Shown here piece by piece: positions 9,544 to 17,417 of a DNA stretch of 64,000 nucleotides (position 1 is its first letter; every line of letters begins with the position of its first letter). This DNA is from Ensifer sp. IC3342 (lineage in GTDB: Bacteria > Pseudomonadota > Alphaproteobacteria > Rhizobiales > Rhizobiaceae): NCBI RefSeq assembly GCF_020193655.1, contig NZ_JADYVE010000001.1, positions 496,001 to 560,000 of the forward strand, written 5' to 3'. The translations under genes were made by a program, and so were the position numbers. The notes beneath the pieces are model-generated. The model was not told where the DNA came from. It worked only from the letters and a program-made list of their open reading frames with translations, and ran no database searches.

Positions 9544-9604
9544 CCTACTAAATTACTAGGTTTTCTTAGAACTTTCTGGATCAGAGAGATATTTGCTCTG
9601 ATCC
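9544..9604. promoter_or_regulatory. Two inverted repeats in the cysH leader
   Basis: CCTACTAAATTACTAGG (9544-9560) is a 17-bp near-perfect palindrome in an AT-rich stretch. GGATCAGAG ... CTCTGATCC (9578-9586 and 9596-9604) is a perfect 9-bp hairpin with a 9-nt loop. Both lie 80-140 bp before the cysH start in a 287-bp gap without genes. The first looks like a dimeric-repressor operator, the second like an operator or leader hairpin controlling sulfate assimilation. Confidence 0.5.
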
Positions 9605-9684
9605 TTGAGCAATAGAAATCCGTTTTTCTGTCCTTTGTCATGAACGGCTGCGATATTCCGTGCAAATTGCAACAGGATTGAGCC

Positions 9685-10440
9685 ATGACCACGCAATCCC
9701 TCGAAGCCGAAGCGAAGGCCCTGAACGACAAGCTCGAAGGCTTGGACCTTGCCGGGCGGCTGGCGCTCGTCGCCGATCTCGAAGGCCGCGCGGTCTTCAC
9801 GACGTCGCTCGGGATCGAGGATCAGGTGATCACCGCCGCCATCGGCAGCAACCGTCTCGACATCGAAGTCGCGACGCTAAAGACAGGCCGCCTCTTCAAC
9901 GAGACGGTAGCGCTCATCGACAAGACCGAGGAGACCTACGGTATCCTCATCAAGCGTTACCACCCTGAAAAGAGCGATATCGAAGCCTATGTGGCGCAAT
10001 ACGGCATGAACGGCTTTTACGAGAGCGTCGAGGCCAGACATGCCTGTTGCGGCGTGCGCAAGCTGAAGCCGCTTGCGCGTGCGCTCGAGGGAGCACACTA
10101 CTGGATCACCGGCCTTCGCCGCAGTCAGTCGGGCAATCGTGCGGCTACGCCGTTTGCCGAAGCCGACATCGAACGCGGGCTCATCAAGATCAATCCGCTC
10201 GCGGATTGGGATATCGAGACGATCCGCGCCCATGTCGCGGCCCAGGCCATTCCGGTCAACCCGCTGCACAGCCGCGGCTATCCGTCGATCGGTTGCGAAC
10301 CCTGCACCCGCGCGATAAAGCCCGGCGAGCCGGAGCGCGCCGGACGCTGGTGGTGGGAGAACGACGAGAAGCGCGAATGCGGCCTGCACGTGCCGGAAGC
10401 GGCCTCCTCCATCATCCCCAATGCCAGCAGTGCCGCCTGA
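9685..10440 (+). CDS. cysH: CysH, assimilatory adenylyl-sulfate (APS) reductase
   Basis: 251 residues. Reduces APS to sulfite with thioredoxin in assimilatory sulfate reduction. It carries two Cys pairs, C121-C122 in ACCGVRK and C204/C207 in CEPC. These ligate the [4Fe-4S] cluster that marks APS-using enzymes and is absent from enterobacterial PAPS reductases. The catalytic Cys232 sits in ECGLH near the C-terminus. The ATG at 9685 follows AGGA. First gene of cysH-cysD-cysN, 45 bp before cysD. The cluster ligands mean this pathway needs no APS kinase step. Confidence 0.93.
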   Translation: MTTQSLEAEAKALNDKLEGLDLAGRLALVADLEGRAVFTTSLGIEDQVITAAIGSNRLDIEVATLKTGRLFNETVALIDKTEETYGILIKRYHPEKSDIEAYVAQYGMNGFYESVEARHACCGVRKLKPLARALEGAHYWITGLRRSQSGNRAATPFAEADIERGLIKINPLADWDIETIRAHVAAQAIPVNPLHSRGYPSIGCEPCTRAIKPGEPERAGRWWWENDEKRECGLHVPEAASSIIPNASSAA

Positions 10441-10485
10441 GACGACCTGCGCACCAAGAGACAAGTATCCTCCCCGGAGTTCGAA

Positions 10486-11439
10486 ATGCCCCATAACCAT
10501 CCGGAAACGGAACTGCATAATCCGCAGAGCACGAAGCCGCCGCTCGATCCGCATCTGAAAGCGCTCGAAAACGAAGCGATCCACATTTTCCGTGAGGTCG
10601 CCGCCGAATTCGAGCGTCCTGTAATGCTCTACTCGATCGGCAAGGATTCGTCCGTGCTTCTGCATCTGGCACGCAAGGCCTTCTATCCCGGCCGCGTCCC
10701 CTTCCCGCTGCTTCATGTCGACACCGGCTGGAAGTTCCGCGAGATGATCGCATTTCGCGACGAGATCGTCGAAAAATACGATCTCGACCTAGTCGTCCAC
10801 ACCAACCCGCGCGGGGCGGCAGAGAACGTGACCCCCTTCTCGCACGGCTCTGCGCTCTATACCGACATCATGAAGACCGAAGCGCTGCGTCAGGCGCTTG
10901 ATGCCGGTCAGTACGATGCCGCTTTCGGCGGGGCACGCCGCGACGAGGAAGCAAGCCGCGCGAAGGAGCGGATCTATTCGTTCCGCACGCCGGATCATCG
11001 CTGGGATCCGCGCAACCAGCGCCCCGAGCTCTGGAACATCTATAACGGTATGATCCGCAAGGGCGAGAGCGTGCGGGCCTTCCCGCTCTCCAATTGGACC
11101 GAGGTCGATATCTGGCGCTACATCCAGGCAGAAGAAATCCCGATCGTGCCGCTCTATTTCGCCAAGAAACGTCCGATCGTCGAGCGCGACGGCATGATGA
11201 TCCTTGCCGAAGATCCGCGTCTCGAACTGCTTCCGGGCGAAGTGAAGCGCGAGGAGGTGATCCGCTTCCGCACGCTCGGCTGCTTCCCGCTGACAGGAGC
11301 AATCCGCTCCGGCGCCACAACGCTCGACGACATCATTTCCGAACTTGAAACCGCGACCGTCTCCGAACGGCAGGGACGCGCCATCGATCGGGACCAGTCC
11401 GGTTCGATGGAAAAGAAGAAACGCGAGGGATATTTCTGA
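10486..11439 (+). CDS. cysD: CysD, sulfate adenylyltransferase small subunit
   Basis: 317 residues, an ATP pyrophosphatase-type enzyme that adenylates sulfate to APS; the reaction is driven by GTP hydrolysis on its partner CysN. Visible motifs are the PP-loop [14 protein letters not shown] near residue 50, [20 protein letters not shown], and the C-terminal [13 protein letters not shown]. Length is normal for CysD. The ATG follows CGGAG, and the stop overlaps the cysN ATG by one base (TGATG), which fits stoichiometric CysDN heterodimer synthesis. Confidence 0.95.
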   Translation: MPHNHPETELHNPQSTKPPLDPHLKALENEAIHIFREVAAEFERPVMLYSIGKDSSVLLHLARKAFYPGRVPFPLLHVDTGWKFREMIAFRDEIVEKYDLDLVVHTNPRGAAENVTPFSHGSALYTDIMKTEALRQALDAGQYDAAFGGARRDEEASRAKERIYSFRTPDHRWDPRNQRPELWNIYNGMIRKGESVRAFPLSNWTEVDIWRYIQAEEIPIVPLYFAKKRPIVERDGMMILAEDPRLELLPGEVKREEVIRFRTLGCFPLTGAIRSGATTLDDIISELETATVSERQGRAIDRDQSGSMEKKKREGYF

Positions 11440-12941
11440 TGACCGCACCCGCAATCGCGAACGCCGCCCTGGACGACGCAACCGAAGTCGTGACCTATAC
11501 GGCGCAGGAGCCGGTGCGCGCCACGCGCGATTCCCGCCCGCTTCGGCTCATCACCTGCGGCAGCGTCGACGACGGAAAATCGACACTGATCGGCCGGCTG
11601 CTTTGGGACACCAAGGCGGTCAAGGAAGACCAGGCCGCGACCCTCCAGCGCGATTCCAACGGCAAGCAGAACGATCTCGGCCTGCCCGATTTCGCGCTGC
11701 TTTTGGACGGGCTGCAAGCCGAGCGTGAACAGGGCATCACCATCGATGTCGCCTATCGCTACTTCTCGACCGACAAGCGCTCCTTCATCGTTGCCGACAC
11801 GCCGGGTCACGAACAATATACCCGCAACATGGCGACCGGCGCCTCGACCGCCGATCTCGCTGTGTTGCTGGTCGATGCGCGCGTCGGCCTCCTGGAGCAG
11901 ACGCGCCGTCACGCGACGATCGCTACCCTGATGGGCATCCGCCAGTTCGTGCTTGCCGTCAACAAGATCGACCTTACCAACTACGACCGCTCCCGCTTCG
12001 AGCAGATCTCGCACGAGTTCAGGGAACTGGCCCTTTCGCTCGGCGTGCGCCAGGTCACGGCGATTCCGGTTTCGGCGCTCAAGGGCGAGAACGTCGTCTA
12101 TGACGGCCGCGCTTCCATGCCCTGGTACGATGGCCCGACGCTGATCGAGGTTCTGGAACTCGCAACGACCCGCTCTGCACAGACCGTCGGTTTCCGCCTG
12201 CCTGTGCAGCGCGTCTCGCGCCCCGGCGAGAGCTTCCGCGGCTATCAGGGCACGGTTGCCGGCGGCTCTGTGAAGCCCGGCGATTCCGTCGTGATCCTGC
12301 CATCCGGCATGGTTGCCAACGTCACCAAGATCGTCACCTTCGATCTCGTGCGCAATGCGGCCGTCGCCGGCGACGCGATTACGCTGGTGCTCGACCGCCA
12401 GGTGGACGTTTCGCGCGGCGACGTGATCGCGGCAATCGACAGCCAGCCGATGACCGGACTTGCTTTCGACGCCCAGCTCGTTGCCCTTCAGCCGGAGGGT
12501 ATCCAGCCCGGCAAACGCTATTGGCTGAAATCCGGCAGCCGCCGCCAGCGCGTGCAAGTTCAACCCGCGAGCCAGCTCGATCTCAAGACCGGCAAGTGGA
12601 ACCATGCGGACGAGCTGCCGATGAACGCCATCGGCAAGGTTCATCTCATCTTCGATGAACAGGCGATCTTCGACGCTTACGAACAGAACCGCACCACCGG
12701 CGCTTTCATTCTGATCGATCCGGACACCAACAACACGGTTGCCGGCGGCATGATCACCGCCAAGCGCGCCGCCCTTGGCGGCATCCATGCGGAAGAAAGC
12801 CGGGTGATCCTGTCGCTGCCGGCGGATCTCGCCGACCAATTGATGGCAACGGAACTCTTCGCGGGCCGGCGCGAGGACGTGGAGGTCCGTCGCGTCACCG
12901 CCGGCAAGGCGGCCGAAATCATCGACACGATCGACGGCTGA
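11439..12941 (+). CDS. cysN: CysN, sulfate adenylyltransferase GTPase subunit
   Basis: 500-residue translation-factor-like GTPase. G1 is GSVDDGKSTL (Lys47), G3 is DTPGHEQYTRNM and G4 is VNKID, followed by EF-Tu-like beta-barrel domains. It couples GTP hydrolysis to sulfate adenylation by CysD. The protein ends after the barrels and lacks the C-terminal APS kinase (CysC) domain found in CysNC/NodQ. This fits the APS-reducing CysH in the same operon, since PAPS is not needed for assimilation. It is followed at once by a strong intrinsic terminator. Confidence 0.95.
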   Translation: MTAPAIANAALDDATEVVTYTAQEPVRATRDSRPLRLITCGSVDDGKSTLIGRLLWDTKAVKEDQAATLQRDSNGKQNDLGLPDFALLLDGLQAEREQGITIDVAYRYFSTDKRSFIVADTPGHEQYTRNMATGASTADLAVLLVDARVGLLEQTRRHATIATLMGIRQFVLAVNKIDLTNYDRSRFEQISHEFRELALSLGVRQVTAIPVSALKGENVVYDGRASMPWYDGPTLIEVLELATTRSAQTVGFRLPVQRVSRPGESFRGYQGTVAGGSVKPGDSVVILPSGMVANVTKIVTFDLVRNAAVAGDAITLVLDRQVDVSRGDVIAAIDSQPMTGLAFDAQLVALQPEGIQPGKRYWLKSGSRRQRVQVQPASQLDLKTGKWNHADELPMNAIGKVHLIFDEQAIFDAYEQNRTTGAFILIDPDTNNTVAGGMITAKRAALGGIHAEESRVILSLPADLADQLMATELFAGRREDVEVRRVTAGKAAEIIDTIDG

Positions 12942-12961
12942 CCGACAACTTATCGAATCCG

Positions 12962-12990
12962 AAAAAAGGGGCCGCTTGGCCCCTTTTTTT
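12962..12990 (+). terminator. Rho-independent terminator of cysHDN
   Basis: AAAAAAGGGGCC, loop GCTT, GGCCCCTTTTTTT, starting 21 bp after the cysN stop: a long stem with a T-run on the + strand. Confidence 0.9.
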
Positions 12991-13030
12991 GCTCCCTGTC
13001 CTCTTCCAAACTGTCGCCACCGCCCTGCTG

Positions 13031-13132
13031 CATGATTCCTTAAATCGGATTCGATTTAAGGAAAAAATCATGCAGCGATTCAAAGTGCTACAGCGACCTT
13101 TGCGCGTCCGATTGGACGCGCGGCGCTGTAGC
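13031..13132. repeat. Dispersed rhizobial repeat, copy A
   Basis: Begins CATGATTCCTTAAATCGG and contains inverted arms TTCCTTAAATCG / CGATTTAAGGAA (13036-13063), then AAAGTGCTACAGCG and a second hairpin GCGTCC-GATT-GGACGC, ending GGCGCTGTAGC. The same ordered modules recur at 21523-21620, with shorter relatives at 23195 and, in reverse, near 13661. Confidence 0.75.
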
Positions 13133-13163
13133 TTTTCGCCCAGCATCACAGGGAGGCGCAGCT

Positions 13164-13355
13164 ATGGCGGGCGGCAACACGAAGGAAACGCCCGACGGTG
13201 GCTTAGACGGCCGCACGATGGCGATCGAAGCATTTGCGCGGAAATACCGCCTGGATGAGGAAGAGGCCAGTCGTCTGGAAGACGAATTCGGGTCTGCTGC
13301 ACCCGAACTCGTTCTGCTCAAGGCTGCACGACGCAACGGACTTCCCGAGGAGTGA
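13164..13355 (+). CDS. Small hypothetical protein
   Basis: 63 residues, acidic and soluble, with a helical C-terminal half (IEAFARKYRLDEEEASRLED). The ATG follows GGGAGG at a suitable distance and the codon pattern is like that of neighbouring genes. I do not recognise a family. It lies between a dispersed repeat and a convergent small membrane gene, with no operon partner. Confidence 0.55.
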   Translation: MAGGNTKETPDGGLDGRTMAIEAFARKYRLDEEEASRLEDEFGSAAPELVLLKAARRNGLPEE

Positions 13356-13374
13356 GGAGCCCATCGCGGATTGG

Positions 13375-13518
13375 TCAAGCCCGCCGCTCGATCGGGGCCA
13401 GTTGCATCGTTAGCGGCGGCGGATCGGCGTTGCGCCAAAGCTGGTAGCCGACGACGCTGCCTATGATGGCCGACCAGATAACGATTTCGCGCAGTGTGAA
13501 AATTGGTTCCTTCAACAT
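13375..13518 (-). CDS. Small single-pass membrane protein
   Basis: 47 residues from the ATG at 13518, which has GAGG upstream. One hydrophobic helix (IVIWSAIIGSVVGYQLW) is flanked by charged ends. The frame extends 23 codons further upstream, but that part looks non-coding. Function unknown. It converges on the small gene ending at 13355. Confidence 0.5.
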   Translation of the reverse strand: MLKEPIFTLREIVIWSAIIGSVVGYQLWRNADPPPLTMQLAPIERRA

Positions 13519-13660
13519 CACGACCTCACGGCAATGCGTTTGTTGAAGGGATAGTGGCGCTGATCGTTCACCGTGAATAGATAACATTTGGTTTACGGTC
13601 TATTTCAAAGTGAACAACAAGGCGCCTGCCCGCGTCGGTTCAGGCCGCCGAGCCGAAGCG

Positions 13661-13682
13661 GCTATAGCGCCGCGTCCAATCG
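13661..13682. repeat. Fragment of dispersed repeat, reverse orientation
   Basis: GCTATAGCGCCGCGTCCAAT matches, in the opposite direction, the GGACGCGCGGCGCTGTAGC end of copy A at 13031-13132 with one substitution and a 2-bp gap. Only the terminal module is present. Confidence 0.5.
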
Positions 13683-13769
13683 CACGTGCATCCGCCTCGG
13701 CGACAAGCCGCCGTTGCCCGGCAAGGCGCGTTGCGTTTCAAGAAATGTTCTGTAAGTGATTGATTTGGC

Positions 13770-13846
13770 TGGTCGGAGTGGCGTGATTCGAACACGCGAC
13801 CCCCACGTCCCGAACGTGGTGCGCTACCAGACTGCGCTACACTCCG
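13770..13846 (-). tRNA. tRNA-Pro (anticodon CGG)
   Basis: Read on the minus strand the gene starts CGGAGTGTAGCGCAGTCTGG and ends with encoded CCA. The acceptor stem CGGAGTG/CACTCCG pairs fully. The anticodon arm is CCACG-TTCGGGA-CGTGG, with CGG at positions 34-36. The T arm carries GTTCGAATC. It is 77 nt long and reads CCG codons. Confidence 0.95.
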
Positions 13847-14136
13847 TGACCAGCGGCGCCTCTATAGAACAGCATTTTCGATTTCACAAGCGCCCAGCGC
13901 AAAAAAGAATGCCGTCTGACGCAAAAATTTCGCGCAGTGGAAGACCGACGGCCCGCCGCCCGCCAAGCGGCAATAGGGCGTTTCTGCAACGCTTCATATT
14001 TTCCTGAAACCCGGCGGCCAGGGCGGATTTTCTTTCGCACGCTTTGGCGCTAGAGGCTCAGCGGAAAGCTGGGAAATCCGGGGGATACGGACTTCCGCGC
14101 CGCACATTTCAGAACGAGACTCAAAGGGACAAAAAC

Positions 14137-14550
14137 ATGAACTTCCGCATGATGACGGTCGCCGGCTTTGTGCTGGCCCTTGCCGGCTGCACGACGACTT
14201 CGGGGGTGGCGAGAAACGCGGTCGAGACGCAATGGCTGGGCAAGCCCGCGGGCACCTTCTTCGCTCAGTTCGGCCCCCCGATTGCCGACGTCGAAAACGG
14301 CGACGATACCGTCTACAGCTGGAAGGGCGGCTATAAGGCCCGGAAGATCCCGGCCGAGTATGAGAAGACGGCGGACGGCAAACGCGGCAAGCGCATCTCC
14401 GCCGCCCGCACGGAATACCTAAGTTGCTCCGTACAACTCACCGTCTCCTCCGACTACGTCATCCGCGCCGTCCGCCTCGTCGGCGATCGCAAGCGCGCCA
14501 AAGGCCCGAGCTGGTGCGAGGAGTTTCTGGGCGGCGCCAAGGCGGAGTGA
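14137..14550 (+). CDS. Small lipoprotein
   Basis: 137 residues from the ATG at 14137 (AAAGGGA upstream). The signal peptide ends in a lipobox, FVLALAGC, so the mature protein is lipid-anchored at its Cys. The remainder has two later Cys residues (YLSCSVQ and SWCEEF) that could form a disulfide, and a SmpA/OmlA-like pattern near WLGKPAGTFFAQFGPPIADVE. That motif is seen in small envelope lipoproteins of alphaproteobacteria. Function unknown. It is a single gene with its own terminator directly downstream. Confidence 0.75.
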   Translation: MNFRMMTVAGFVLALAGCTTTSGVARNAVETQWLGKPAGTFFAQFGPPIADVENGDDTVYSWKGGYKARKIPAEYEKTADGKRGKRISAARTEYLSCSVQLTVSSDYVIRAVRLVGDRKRAKGPSWCEEFLGGAKAE

Positions 14551-14577
14551 GATTCACCTCCGCAACGACTCGACAAC

Positions 14578-14604
14578 CCGCCGGCGAAAGCCGGCGGTTT
14601 TTTT
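14578..14604 (+). terminator. Rho-independent terminator after the lipoprotein gene
   Basis: CCGCCGGC, GAAA tetraloop, GCCGGCGG, then seven T residues; 28 bp after the stop codon. Confidence 0.9.
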
Positions 14605-14720
14605 GCGCCGCCGCCATGATCGTGACACCTGCCCGTGCCGCGTGATTGGGCCTTCCCATCGGGGCGGGGTGGGCATAGGCTCCAAGTCCCGTGTTTTCCC
14701 CGAGACTCCCGGAGCTCCCC

Positions 14721-16340
14721 ATGCGTGACCTGCACCTGCCCGGCCGTTCCGTCGTCATGGGCCGGCGTGGCGCCGCCGCCACCTCGCATTTTCTTTCCAC
14801 GCTCACCGCCATAGAGATCCTGCGCCGCGGCGGCAACGCTGCCGACGCCGCGATTGCCGCCTGCGCCGTGCAATGCGTGGTCGAGCCGGGCTCGACCGGC
14901 ATCGGCGGCGACAATTTCGTGCTCTTCGCCCCCGGCAGCACCAACCCGGAGGGTTCCGCCAGGGGCGGCGAGGTCTATGGCTTAAACGGCGCGGGCCGGG
15001 CGCCAAGAGGCCTTACGGCCGAGCACCTTTTGAGGCAGGGACTCAAAGAGATCGCGCTGACCTCGGTGCATGCCGTCACGATCCCCGGCGCAGTCGATTC
15101 CTGGAGCAAGCTGAACCAGCGTTTCGGCTCCATTCCGCTCGCCGAGCTGTTGCAGCCCGCCATCCGCCACGCCGAGGAAGGCTTTGTGGTGACCGAGCGC
15201 GTCGCCACCGATTGGCGCCGCAACGAAGGCAAGCTGAAAGCGGACGCCAACAGCGCGCGCATGTGGTTGAAGGAAGGCGGACGCGCCCCGAAAGCCGGCG
15301 AGGTCTTCCACCAGCCCGAACATGCGAAAGTCCTCCGCGAGATCGCCGCCAAGGGCCGCGATGGCTTTTATACCGGGTGGGTTGCCGAAGACATCGTGGC
15401 CTACTTGCGCAGCCTGGGCGGCCTGCATGCGCTGGAGGATTTCGCCACGCAAGAGGCCTTCTGGGTCGAGCCGATTTCGACGACCTACCGCGGCATCGAA
15501 CTCCTGGAAATCCCACCGAGCGGCGTCGGCATCACAACATTGCTGATGCTCAACATCCTCAGCGGCTTCGACCTCAGCAAATACGATCCGGTCGGCGTCG
15601 AGCGTTTCCATATCGAAGCCGAGGCCACGAGGCTGGCTTTCGAAGCGCGCGATAAATATGTCGCCGACCCCGCCTTCGCCGATGTTCCGGTACAGAAGCT
15701 GCTCTCAGCCGCCTTTGCCGACGAGCTTCGCGGCCGTATCGACCTGAAGAAGGCCATGCCGGCGCTTGGCCCCGTTGGCGGCACCACCACCCATCGCGAT
15801 ACGGTCTATATCAGCGTCGTCGATGAGGAGGGCAATGCCTGCTCCTTCATCAACTCGCTGTTCTGGTCCTATGGAACCGGCCTTAGCAGCCCGAAGACCG
15901 GCGTGCTCTTGCAGAACCGCGGCACCGGCTTCAGCGTCGATCCCGAGCATCCCAATTGCGTGGCGCCTTTGAAGCGCCCGCTGCACACCATCATCCCGGC
16001 GATGGCCATGAAGGACGGCAGGCCCTGGCTTTGCTTCGGCGTGATGGGCGGCGGCTTCCAACCGGTCGGCCAAAGCCATGTGCTGACGAACATCCTCGAC
16101 TTCGGCATGAATGTTCAGGAGGCCATCGACTGCGCCCGCGGCTTCCACCAAATGGGCCGCTTCGAGGCCGAGCGCAGCGTCCGCGAGCATGTGCTGAACG
16201 GCCTTGCGGCACTGGGCCACGAGATCGAGATGGCCGAGATGCCCCATGGCGGCGGACAGGCGATCATGATCGATCCGGCAAACGGCGTGCTGCAGGCCGG
16301 ATCGGACCCGCGCAAGGACGGCTGCGCGCTAGCTTATTGA
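14721..16340 (+). CDS. Gamma-glutamyltransferase family (Ntn-hydrolase) protein
   Basis: 539 residues from the ATG at 14721 (GGAG upstream). Members cleave themselves before a Thr, which becomes the nucleophile for gamma-glutamyl transfer or acyl-amide hydrolysis. Here the cleavage region reads THRDTVYISVVDEEGN. Aligning SVVD with that of classical enzymes makes Thr361 the likely nucleophile. The GSTGIGGDNFVL and MGGGFQPVGQSHVL motifs are typical of the YwrD-like branch. No signal peptide is visible, in contrast to periplasmic Ggt, so it is probably cytosolic. The true substrate is uncertain. It stands alone. Confidence 0.85.
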   Translation: MRDLHLPGRSVVMGRRGAAATSHFLSTLTAIEILRRGGNAADAAIAACAVQCVVEPGSTGIGGDNFVLFAPGSTNPEGSARGGEVYGLNGAGRAPRGLTAEHLLRQGLKEIALTSVHAVTIPGAVDSWSKLNQRFGSIPLAELLQPAIRHAEEGFVVTERVATDWRRNEGKLKADANSARMWLKEGGRAPKAGEVFHQPEHAKVLREIAAKGRDGFYTGWVAEDIVAYLRSLGGLHALEDFATQEAFWVEPISTTYRGIELLEIPPSGVGITTLLMLNILSGFDLSKYDPVGVERFHIEAEATRLAFEARDKYVADPAFADVPVQKLLSAAFADELRGRIDLKKAMPALGPVGGTTTHRDTVYISVVDEEGNACSFINSLFWSYGTGLSSPKTGVLLQNRGTGFSVDPEHPNCVAPLKRPLHTIIPAMAMKDGRPWLCFGVMGGGFQPVGQSHVLTNILDFGMNVQEAIDCARGFHQMGRFEAERSVREHVLNGLAALGHEIEMAEMPHGGGQAIMIDPANGVLQAGSDPRKDGCALAY

Positions 16341-16364
16341 AGCGTTCCTAAGCAAGACGCTTCA
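16336..16364. other. Hairpin at the 3' end of the gamma-glutamyltransferase gene
   Basis: TTGAAGCG ... CGCTTCAA with a 13-nt loop, overlapping the stop codon. There is no T-run, so it may stabilise the mRNA 3' end or be a repeat remnant. Confidence 0.35.
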
Positions 16365-16450
16365 ACCAGGAGGGCCTCAGGTCAGACGGGGCTTGAGATT
16401 CCGCCGCCCACTTTGCCACCGGCGGCAGTCACATGCGCGCATCGAACGGC

Positions 16451-17362
16451 CTAAATCACCGAGATAACCCTGCCGGCCGAGTCGAGACGACACGTGATCC
16501 GCGCCCGACGGATCTGAATTGCACCTTGCCGTGCGTAGTCTACGCGCACCACGAGCGGGACCGCGAGCGCGCCGCGGCCATCCCGCTGTAGAGGACCGGC
16601 GCTTGCCGCGCCCACCCGCACGGCGCCAAGGGGAGACGCAGCCGACGCGATCGCCTCAAGGCAGACATCAACCACCGTGCGTCGCATGGCCGGAATCGCC
16701 GCAGTTCGAACCGGATCCAGTAAGGGGTAGCCCGGTTCGCCTCGCTCGTTTCCGATCCGCCCCACTCTTAACGGCAACAGGATGCGTGGTAGGGCGGCGG
16801 GCGGTCGTGCGCCGCTTGCGGGAGGACCGCCGATGACCGCAGTGGGAGTGCCGGTGACCGGGCTGGCAGTGCCACTGACAGTCCCACTAATGTTGCCACT
16901 TACGCTCCCGCTGACACTCCCGCCGGCACTTCCCAGCGACCCGGATCCTGCGGTCGGACCACCTGAAACCATCCCCGGAACGGTCCCCGCTCCCACACCT
17001 CTCGACGACACGGCACCCGAAGCAGGTGCTGTAACCCAACCACCTGAAGCCGCCGCAGGGCGAGTGCTCGATCTTCCACCGTGCGATGACCTGCCTTTCG
17101 AACCGGTACCCGCCGATTTGCCGCCGCCCTTACCGCTACCTTTTCCACTGACCCCAGCGGTCGATCGCCCATTCTTACCGGCCGAGACTCCAGCCGTTGC
17201 TCCGCCCACCTGGCCGACGCTCGTGCTAACAGAAGCGCCATTCTTGCCGCCCCCCACGCTGACACCGACGCCGGTACCACCAACCGTAATGCCAGCGCCA
17301 AGGGCCGAGGCAGGGCCGATCACAACTGTGACCAACAATGTAACCGCTAGATTCGCGCGCAT
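16451..17362 (-). CDS. Secreted Gly/Ser/Thr-rich low-complexity protein
   Basis: 303 residues from the ATG at 17362. A signal peptide (ANLAVTLLVTVVIGPASALG) is followed by about 170 residues of Gly-, Ser-, Thr- and Val-rich low-complexity sequence, with short repeats such as GSVSGSVSGNISGTVSG and a basic GKGSGKGGGKS patch. After a Pro-rich linker comes a folded C-terminal part (about residues 215-303) with DVCLEAIASAA and ITCRLDSAGRVISVI and two Cys residues that could pair. No family recognised. The sequence resembles surface or matrix proteins. It starts 55 bp after the coiled-coil gene and is probably co-transcribed with it. Confidence 0.6.
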   Translation of the reverse strand: MRANLAVTLLVTVVIGPASALGAGITVGGTGVGVSVGGGKNGASVSTSVGQVGGATAGVSAGKNGRSTAGVSGKGSGKGGGKSAGTGSKGRSSHGGRSSTRPAAASGGWVTAPASGAVSSRGVGAGTVPGMVSGGPTAGSGSLGSAGGSVSGSVSGNISGTVSGTASPVTGTPTAVIGGPPASGARPPAALPRILLPLRVGRIGNERGEPGYPLLDPVRTAAIPAMRRTVVDVCLEAIASAASPLGAVRVGAASAGPLQRDGRGALAVPLVVRVDYARQGAIQIRRARITCRLDSAGRVISVI

Positions 17363-17417
17363 TGCCGTGTTCCTTATCTCCGGGCAAACCAGCCCTCGAA
17401 TTTGCCCTCCACCTCCG

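Noticed and set aside
11154-12839. 561-codon open frame opposite cysN
   Set aside because: Antisense shadow of an obvious GTPase gene; no start signal and no family.
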